Assembly: GCA_023105745.1 (NCBI GenBank)
Contig: JALGQZ010000002.1
Location: forward strand, 79,377,785-79,441,784
Source: Austropuccinia psidii
Lineage: Eukaryota > Basidiomycota > Pucciniomycetes > Pucciniales > Sphaerophragmiaceae
Direction of reading: 5' to 3'
DNA length: 64,000 bases
The position numbers were made by a program, and so were the translations under genes. The notes under the pieces were generated by a model, which was not told the DNA's origin, made no database searches, and was given only the letters and a program-made list of their open reading frames with translations. Below, in pieces: positions 56,949 to 64,000 of this stretch; within the stretch, counting starts at the first letter, position 1, and every line of letters begins with the position of its first letter.

Positions 56949-57667
56949 TGTCACAGGGGCTCTTCTAAAATGAAGAGGGCCTGGCACTCAGTGAACAGAC
57001 TTACTTATGGAGGGCTCAGAAGAAATACTCAAATGATAAGAGTAATGGAGTAAGAGGATAAATTCCTAGTCATAAAATAATAAGCATAAAAGATAAGAGA
57101 GACAAAACAAAAGCAATAATAAAGAGCCAACCACAAATAATCCTGAGTCACTGTTTCAACCTGTTCAGAAAAGAGAAAAGGAATTAATAAGGATATGGCC
57201 ACCAGGACTCTACTGAACAGGTGAGGGAAGGCTAAGACTAACTTAATAAGTAATAAAATAATATTCCAAAAGTGAGAATAAAATAATATTAAATAATAAA
57301 TCAACTATTTTAATTAACTGGGGGAAAAACCCCCAGGTGGGTGAAGAGGGGCTGGTATATGTGAGAAATACCAGCCTTGGAGTTTGAGTGTTGAGATACT
57401 GGCCTGTATGCTGGAAGAAGTTGGATGTGGGATTGAATCCTGTATTGGTGAATCCAATACAGGTGATACAGTCAATACAGGTATTTGCGCCTGTATTGAT
57501 GACAGGCCTGTATTTGGTGAATCCTGTATTTGAGTCTTGCCTGTATGGAACTGTATTGGGTGAATTATTGAATGAAACCCCCTTGCTGATTGGGTTCTGA
57601 AGGGTATCCATGATATAATGATTTTCTGATGATGATTGGAAATGCCCCTGCCTCCTTGGCTGTGACA
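56949..57667 (-). repeat. 5' LTR of element G
   Basis: 719 bp, direct repeat of 48557-49294 apart from the 19-bp indel; followed by the CAGAC duplication. Confidence 0.96.
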
Positions 57668-57818
57668 CAGACCTGTCACAACATATTTCAATTTGGTTGT
57701 GGGTCATATTGGACCTCAAGGTGGACACAGCATACCCCTGAGCCCTGGCAACATTATGCACATGTTGCCAAAGAAGCTCAAGGGTCTGAAATTCACCTTC
57801 AGTGGGGGGTTGAAGCAT
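57668..57818 (-). pseudogene. MULE transposase, N-terminal segment
   Basis: ATG at 57818 on the minus strand starts MLQPPTEGEFQTLELLWQHV, followed by ARAQGYAVSTLRSN and IEICCDRS. This is the FAR1-like pattern of MULE proteins (acidic start, A..GYAV....S, ...CDRSG). The frame continues across element G into GTPNPNKSP at 48556. No upstream in-frame coding is seen, so this is the likely translation start. Confidence 0.88.
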
Positions 57819-58347
57819 TTTTTTAATGAAAATTATGTATAAAAGTGAAAAAAAGGCAGAATTGGGGGATTTGGAATGGGGTAAGAACCTTTCGAAATGT
57901 GAAAAAGAGGTGAAAAAAGGTGTGAAAAATGAACAGAAGTGGTTAAGAGTGAAAGAAAGTGGTTGTATGTGGGATTAATAGATGAGGGAAGGTAAAAATT
58001 TAAAATTGAGAGGCTTTAAAGCAGGTTGTTGTGGTGGAAAATGCAGTCTTTGGGGGAAAAAAAGAAAAAAAAGTGTGAAAAGCTTTGCAAAATGGCTTTT
58101 GTAATGCTGTTTTTCCAAAAAAAAAAAACAATGGTTTGGGGTGGGGATAATGTGGATTATTGGGGTGTTTGGGCTTGTTTTTTTGGGGGGGGAGCTGGGC
58201 AAAAAATCTGAAACAATTTGGAGTTAGAGAGGTTTTGTGGGGAAAAAACCTCTTTTGGGCATGTTTTGGCCCAATACAGGCCCAATTGTGTTTCATTTTT
58301 AATTAAAAATGGGCCCAGGGCACCCCTTACGTGTTTTTACCAATTTT
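57819..58347 (-). other. Promoter-side flank of the MULE
   Basis: Non-coding region between the transposase start and the right terminus. It has G-rich and A/T homopolymer runs (58055-58200) that create long but meaningless ORFs on both strands. GTGTTTTTACCAA-type motifs recur next to the terminal repeat (58329 and 58352). Confidence 0.65.
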
Positions 58348-58370
58348 CTTACGTGTTTTTACCAACACCC
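58348..58370 (-). repeat. Right terminal inverted repeat of the MULE
   Basis: On the minus strand it starts GGGTGTTGGTAAAAACAC and ends TAAG; 20 of 23 bases match the left end. A second ACGTGTTTTTACCAA-type copy is directly inside it. Confidence 0.9.
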
Positions 58371-58700
58371 TTCTTTTATTAATATAAATAGAATTTATAT
58401 TAATATATGACATTAATATTAGTAATATTATTGTTATAAATTGGTTTTGATTAATAAATGAAAATTCCTTACACATTTATTCTTTTTTGGTAACAATGAT
58501 AAATTGCCATAAGCATATTAATTATCAAATATTAATGTATTTATTTTTATTATATTAGTATATTTACTTAATAATACAATTATTTTACACCATTATTATA
58601 ATCATTATTTCCTCATTCTTAAAACCTTATAAGCACATTAATAGTACAATAAGTCAAATATCTGTAATATTTTCTTATTGTTTCATAGTCAAACCTTACA
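58371..58700 (+). repeat. 3' LTR of copy B, right piece (LTR family 1)
   Basis: It continues the LTR from 34602 without loss after the TTCTTTTA duplication and ends CATAGTCAAACCTTACA. It aligns with the reverse complement of about 9600-9229. Confidence 0.88.
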
Positions 58701-59462
58701 ATTTGGCAGTGCTTTTCCTTCAGCTCCAATTCCCAATTCCACTTTTCTTTTTCAAATTCATATTTCTTTGTGTTTTCTTCTCATCAAACCTCATTTTATT
58801 TTGTAACTTCACTTATTCCAACTGTTGCTTCTCCATATTCCTCACTTTCTATTCATGCCACCTTCCCCTTTCCCACTCCAAACAAGCATTATCACTGGTT
58901 TCATTGGCTAATAATCATGAATTTTGTCAGAAGGATCTGTCAGAGTAACCATAAATTAAAGACATACTCTTTTGATGTGATTCAAGCAAATTCACATAAG
59001 TAGGTGCAGATATATCCATGGACCTTTTCCTAGATCCACTCTTGTCATTCAAGTTGGGTGTCAATGCTTGATTATTCTTTTGTGTTGAATGCATTATGGA
59101 TTTACTTTGCTGGTCAAAGGAGAAATAATTAACATTTTATTTCATAAATATCAGTCCTAAACATACTTACTTATTCATCTTAAAGGTTTTCCACTTGAAC
59201 TAAGTCATCATCATTATTAAGAAAAGGATCCAGATTGAGGTGATTCCAAATTATTGATAACCATTCAAATTAAAATGATCTTTGATTATCTCAGGTAAAA
59301 ACAAAAAAATACAACAACTTAACTTATCAAGAAAAGTATCATCATCATCATCATCACCACCATTTAAGCTGTCTTTTCCTTTTGAATCATAGCTTGCAAT
59401 GGGAGTGAAATTGGGCTTGGGGCCAAAGCGTGCATCCATTTCAGCATAGCAAGGACACATAA
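58701..59462 (-). pseudogene. Fragment of an unknown spliced gene
   Basis: Between the copy B LTR and the copy I LTR. On the minus strand an open stretch from 59460 reads ARFGPKPNFTPIASYDS and then a run of six Asp (GGDDDDDDTFLDK). A canonical intron lies at 59170-59110 (GTAAGTATGT...TTGACCAG). After it comes an open segment with SMDISAPTYVNLLESHQKSM. The N-terminus was removed by the copy I insertion, and stops lie before the donor site, so it is broken. I do not recognise the family; it could be host or DNA-transposon derived. Confidence 0.4.
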
Positions 59463-61594
59463 TGTAAGGTTTGTCTATGAAACTCTTGATAATAGTAGCA
59501 AAATCAAGAGCACTATGACTGTCCTCAGTAGAAATATATAATATAATAAAAGATTATAACCACAAATTTAATATAATTATATATGAAAAAATAAATTTAA
59601 TTATTATTATAAAAATATAATAATAATTATAATAAATTATTGTTATAGTCACTGACAATTATAACAATAAGAAGTGTAAAGCTCTTAATGAGACAATTAC
59701 ACGTGTAAAATATGAATATTAACCACTTATAGATGATATAAATATTATTTATAAAAAAATTAAAACACACACTGTGCAGAAATAATTCTATATAAAAGAA
59801 ACTAATACTAGATAAAAAATATAGAACCTTAGAGAAAACTTACTTATAATATTTATTGGATACAATAAGTTAAACAACAACAGTTATTATATTAAATAAT
59901 AATTATAAGTTAAAAACACGCCAAAAATCAATATTCTTAAGGATAAAACAACCGTTTATAATAAAAATTATGATTAAAGAGTTTTTAAGAGGAATTTGTG
60001 TATTTTTATAAAATATTTAAGATGATAATTTTTATATAATAAAACATATTATTGATGATTACAACAATAATCTAAATTCTATGATTTCAATTCTTTAATC
60101 TTAATTAATGAAGAATAAAATAATTTAAGAATTACTTTAATAATAATATTTTATATTTAATAAGACTTTACCTGTTTAAATTTCTAATATGATTGGATTA
60201 ATAATGAATGATGGACAAAAACAGTGATGAAACGACTCTTTTTATATCTTCAGAGCAGCTCTCATGATTAATAATGAATATAGAGGGCGTGCTCAATTCC
60301 AAACTGAAAAACCATGCTCAAAAATAAAGTTCTTAACTTAAGATAACTTATTTTTAATTCCAATTTGAAGTTGCCAGTGTTATTCTTAACTCCATGTAGC
60401 TTTAATCCCCATTTAAACTAATTATCTTAAGTTTTTAATATAAATAAACTTATTTATATTAAATTTCATCACATGAACAACTTAAAAATAGAGTTTCAAG
60501 CAGAAATCACCTAAACTCAATTTTTAATTAATTTTTAAAGAAATTATAATTTTCTTTGAGGTTTAATTAAAAGAGTAAATTTCCAGCCTAAATAACCAGG
60601 AAATTTATTTATAAAAGATACTTAAAATTTAATTCATATATAGATAATACTAAATTGTAAGCTGTGTGAAAATTTCAAGCAAATCCATTAAGAATTGGAT
60701 TTTTAAGGAATTTTTGAAGTTATTGCTATTTTTCCATGTCAAATAGCAATACACACCAAACCTTAACTTTTGATAAGGTTTTAATGCTTGTAACCTTAAA
60801 ATTTTAAGCTTACTTAAGCTTTTGAAGCTTAATTAAGTTTTGACAGTTCTTAAAACCTAAAATTCAAGCCTGCATATTGGGATTTACCCTTTGGCAGCTT
60901 GAAATTCCTGTCTAAATTGGGATAAAACCAGTTTAAACTTTAATGTTGGATCAAAGTCTAATCTTAAAGTTTAAATAAGGTTTAAAATCTTCCAATACAG
61001 GTGGACAACCTTAATTGAATCCTTGCATATCCAAAAAGTTGGGTACCCCAGCTCTATTTGGTCTTTTTCCTTTATCCCACCTTTCTGTGTGGATTTTGCC
61101 CTTTTATTTATTTAAAGCCATACTATGGCCTTAAAGCCTTGTAAATTGAGCTCACACAGGATTTACATTCTGTATGGCAAATCCTTAGCCAATTCAGTAA
61201 ATATACACAACACCTCAATTTTAACTAAAATTTTGGTAAGTTTGCATAAACCTTATGCAACTTTAAATTTAAGCTCATTTAAGCTTAAATTTAACAATTT
61301 TAAAAAATGTTAAAAAAGTTACATTAGTACTGTGAGATTCTTAAATCTTCCAATAACATAAGAAATAAGTGTTTTTGGGTATAGCACCTTATGGATGTAC
61401 CCTAGGTTATTTTTGGTGTAGAATCCAAAAATGACATAATATTTATAACTTTGTTTATCCAAAAATAAGTTATACTTATTTTTTGTTATTTTTTATTTTA
61501 AATTCAATTAAAAATTCTGTTGAAGATAAATTCAACTGTGTATAAAGTTATTTGTGGCCTTATGGGTATGTTATACATACCTCACAGGCTCACA
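59463..61594 (-). repeat. 3' LTR of copy I (LTR family 3)
   Basis: In plus coordinates it starts TGTAAGGTTTGTCTATG and ends CTCACAGGCTCACA (2132 bp). It aligns in reverse with the solo LTR at 24797-26949. The five bases outside it are CATAA (59458-59462); the other end of the element is beyond the window. Confidence 0.92.
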
Positions 61595-61607
61595 TTCCCT
61601 ACCACCA
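61595..61607 (-). promoter_or_regulatory. Polypurine tract of copy I
   Basis: On the minus strand GGTGGTAGGGAA directly precedes the TGTGAGCC start of the LTR. Confidence 0.75.
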
Positions 61608-61729
61608 AAAAAAAATTGTACCACAATTTTTCTTTTGTGGTATACCCCCAAGTTATTTGGGGGGTATAATCCACTGTCCAACCGCTTTAATTATACTTTT
61701 AAGTATGTAAAGCACACAATTCAAACTTT

Positions 61730-64000
61730 TCATTGAGCAATTGGTCTTCTCTCATGTCTGAATCTTCTGAGAAACTTTTGGGAATCAGGTATTTTGCTTT
61801 CTACAATCCATTAATCTTCATGTTGTGGATTTTTATACCTTACTAAGTATTCTCTTTCATTTTTTCCCCTAAGTCTTCTTTCTTTCAAGACTTTTAGTAC
61901 CTTCTTATCCTCACTTTGATCTATTTGGGGTACCTCTAAGGGTGTTTTATTTCTCAAAGGAAATAATTCCTTATCACTTGAAGTGTAATGCTTTACTAGA
62001 CTGACAGGAAAAGCTGGATGTTTGTTTTCCAGTTCTCCTGACAGTTCTACTTTTACTGCATTTGTCCCATGAAGGGCTTTAATAATAAATGGTCCTGCAA
62101 AGGAATCTTTGAATTTCTTTGGGCCTTTAATATTATTAAAGTTCAAGGTTGAAACTTGTATTAAGTCCCCTTCTTTGAATTCTGGGGTCTAATGACTTTT
62201 ATCCCATTTCTGTTTAGCATATTCAAAAGCATTATTCATGCTTTGATTTGCATGATGTCTCACTTTATCAAGCAATAACTTAAAGCTTGATGCAGTTGGA
62301 TGAATATCAATCAGATCTTTTTCCAAAGTATCAGCTGGAAGTTTGGGGTTCCATCATTTCTCCAACATTGCAGGAGTTTTTCCTTTTGAAGCATGGATGG
62401 AGGCCTTTTAGGCTAATTCCAATGCTGGTATAAGAGTGCACCAAACATGGGTAAAGCCATCAGAATCTTTAAACTCCAGGCCATAAGCACAGAATCTTCT
62501 GATCATGTCCTCAAAGGTTTGAATCATTATTTCTTCCAGCCCATCTGTTTGTGGATGGTAGGCTGTTGAGAATGATAGTCCTGTACCCAAAAGCTTATGT
62601 AAATTAGTCCATAAGGCTGATGTAAATTTTGGGTCTCTGTCACTAATGATGTTTTTAAAGAGACCAATATGGGATATTACTCTATTCCAGATCAAAAGAG
62701 CTGTATCCATAGCTGTGTCATCTTTGTGACATGGTAAAAAGATTGGTGTTTTGCTGTATCTGTCCACAATAACAAGACATGCATTGTAACTTTTATCACC
62801 TCCAAGTGGTAAGGCAGTTACCCAATCCATGTGAACCACTTCCCATGGGGTACTTGGTTCTTGAATATGGATCATTAAACCAAATCTTTTACCAGTAGCT
62901 TTATTGGCTTTCTGGCATCTATCACAACTGTGACAGTACTCAATGACATCTTTTCTCCAAGATGGCCACCAGGCACATGTCTTAATTCTTTCCATAGTTC
63001 TGTCTTCAGACAGATGTCCAGAATATATGTTATCATGGCATTCCAGTAGTATGGTGTTAATTAACATTCTACTACATAGGACCATGACACATGTGTGTTT
63101 AGATCTATGATATAGTATACCATCAAACAAATGGAATCTTCCATTATCATAAGATGTTTTCCAAATATCATCCAGAGAATTAGCCAAGGCTACATCTTTG
63201 CAATCTGTTTCAAGTAGAGCAGTAAGAATATGACAGTTATTATCTTGCTTATAGCTTTCTCTAACTTCTTCAAATAATTCTGTTCCAACATCCGTGATAT
63301 TAATCCCTTCAATTGGAATTTGAGGTTCTGCACTTGTAGGAACATAGGCAGGGTTGTCAGGTGTATTTGGTAATGCCCATCTACTTAAGCCATCAGCATT
63401 CTTATGAATATTTCCAGCTTTATGTACTATTGTCATATTGCCTCTACACTCCTGTATAGCAATATGCCATATTAACATGTGTCTGTTTGGAGTTTTCATG
63501 TTAAGAAGTGATTTTACTTCATTACAATCAGTAATTACTTCAAACACACTACCATCAAGATATTAATGAAGTTTTTCCAAAGCCCAAACAAGGCAAAGGC
63601 ACTCCATTTGGCTAGCTCCATATCTGGCCTCAGTAGGTTTAATTTGTCTTGAAATAAAACAAATTGGACCTTCATAAGGTTTTTCATTGACAATTTGAAC
63701 TTGATCAAGAGCAGCTCCTAAAACTTCACCACATGCATCAATATACAGCTTGAAAGGAAGTTTCCAGTCTGTCATCAATAATAATGGTGCATTGGTCAAG
63801 GCCTACTTGATTTTATCATATGCTTGAATCCCCTCCTGTGTCATTTCAAAAACAGTTTGTTGATCACAAATTCTGTATAGTTATCTGCCATGGATTGCAA
63901 AATCTTCAAGGTGCTGCCTGTAATAACTGGCAAACCCTAAAAAAGACATCATTTATTTTTTGTTCTGGGGCATTTGTTTCAGTAAAACTGCAGCCACTTT
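61730..64000 (-). pseudogene. Pol of copy I: RT end, RNase H, integrase, chromodomain (partial)
   Basis: One minus-strand frame runs from the window edge to a TGA at 61732-61730, broken by several stops but no frameshift. It holds the RT thumb ([12 protein letters not shown]), RNase H ([31 protein letters not shown]), integrase zinc ligands (CHSCDRC), D in HMDWV, D in SDRDPKF, E in GLEEIMIQ, and a chromodomain (REYLVRYKNPQHED). Stops include one after WALEKLH, one near 62410, two near 62350 and a TAA near 61811 that replaces a Glu codon. It is the closest relative of element A in the window. Confidence 0.92.

Larger units (their letters stand above)
48557..57667 (-). mobile_element. Apparently intact Ty3/gypsy chromovirus, element G
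   Basis: It is 9111 bp on the minus strand with LTRs at 48557-49294 (3') and 56949-57667 (5'), starting TGTCACAGCC on its own strand. The target duplication CAGAC is perfect at 48552-48556 and 57668-57672. gag and pol are open throughout and joined by a likely -1 frameshift. The LTRs differ by one 19-bp indel and very few substitutions, so insertion is recent. It sits within codons of the MULE transposase. It belongs to a different gypsy family from A-F and I. Confidence 0.96.
34603..58370 (-). mobile_element. Mutator-like DNA transposon (MULE) with two nested retrotransposons
   Basis: The ends are inverted repeats beginning GGGTGTTG (34603-34625 and 58348-58370, 20 of 23 bases matching). 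The 8-bp target duplication TTCTTTTA lies at 34595-34602 and 58371-58378. Joining the outer flanks restores a continuous family 1 LTR. The element codes for a minus-strand transposase fused to an OTU domain. Element A (37979-48262) and element G (48557-57667) lie inside the transposase gene; without them and one copy of each of their duplications the MULE is 4363 bp. An 8-bp duplication is within the range reported for Mutator-like elements (8-11 bp). Confidence 0.93.

Noticed and set aside
57975..58296. ORFs of 60-98 codons on both strands in the MULE flank
   Set aside because: They come from homopolymer runs, have no motif, and overlap each other on opposite strands.
44992..61813. Several Glu codons replaced by TAA (44992, 45457, about 61811, 21968), suggesting a changed genetic code
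   Set aside because: GAA is one change from TAA, other stops in the same copies replace other residues, and element G has open frames of 453 and 1233 codons ending at normal stops. Ordinary decay is enough.
1..64000. tRNA, rRNA, centromeric or telomeric repeats
   Set aside because: No cloverleaf-type sequence, rRNA segment or telomere repeat was noticed by eye; a dedicated scan was not possible.

Overview
The window looks like transposon-packed DNA of a rust fungus (Pucciniales). It is very AT-rich. It holds Ty3/gypsy chromoviruses with C-terminal chromodomains, short GT-AG introns of about 60-90 nt, and gag/pol families of a kind I associate with Austropuccinia psidii. The taxon is an inference from remembered similarity and was not searched. 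I see no intact host gene and no rRNA, tRNA or CRISPR array. Almost everything is LTR retrotransposon or one large Mutator-like element, nested several layers deep.

Left part (1-24.8 kb): 1-3095 is the 3' end of a gypsy element (integrase, chromodomain, LTR). 5333-13635 is a complete element with 1400-bp LTRs and 5-bp target duplications that carries only gag, so it is non-autonomous; a solo LTR (9229-11200) has split its gag. 13.6-17.8 kb is decayed sequence with a second solo LTR. 17.8-24.8 kb is a minus-strand gypsy copy ('C') with 5' LTR, gag, protease and the start of RT.

Middle (24.8-34.6 kb): a solo LTR with a clean TTTT-containing duplication (24797-26949) sits between copy C and an older plus-strand gypsy copy ('B', about 26955-34602). 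B has gag, protease and RT-RNase H, and its protease is split by another solo LTR (30326-32137, duplication GGAGA). B's 3' LTR is itself cut in two, with its halves at about 34013-34602 and 58371-58700.

The DNA between those halves (34603-58370) is one Mutator-like (MULE) transposon with GGGTGTTG terminal inverted repeats and an 8-bp duplication TTCTTTTA. It encodes a minus-strand transposase with a FAR1-like N-terminus, a DDE core, a CCHC zinc knuckle and a C-terminal OTU cysteine-protease domain. Two gypsy elements later landed inside that gene: element A (37979-48262, duplication ATTAC) and element G (48557-57667, duplication CAGAC). Removing both with one copy of each duplication rejoins the transposase in frame and leaves a MULE of 4363 bp. 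G looks intact, with a G GGA AAA -1 frameshift site between gag and pol. A is young by its LTRs but has a mutated RT active site (YIDN) and stop codons.

Right part (58.7-64 kb): a small decayed spliced gene fragment, then the 3' LTR and pol of a minus-strand gypsy copy ('I') that runs off the window. The LTR families of A, B, C, F and I share TGTGAGCC starts and CTTACA-type ends; where a primer-binding region is visible (A, B, C, and also gag-only D) it is the same unusual one (TTTGGGGGCCTGGCC), so one autonomous lineage may have mobilised them all. The most unusual coding feature is that the N-terminal part of Gag in copies A, B and C is conserved in a different reading frame from the rest of Gag.
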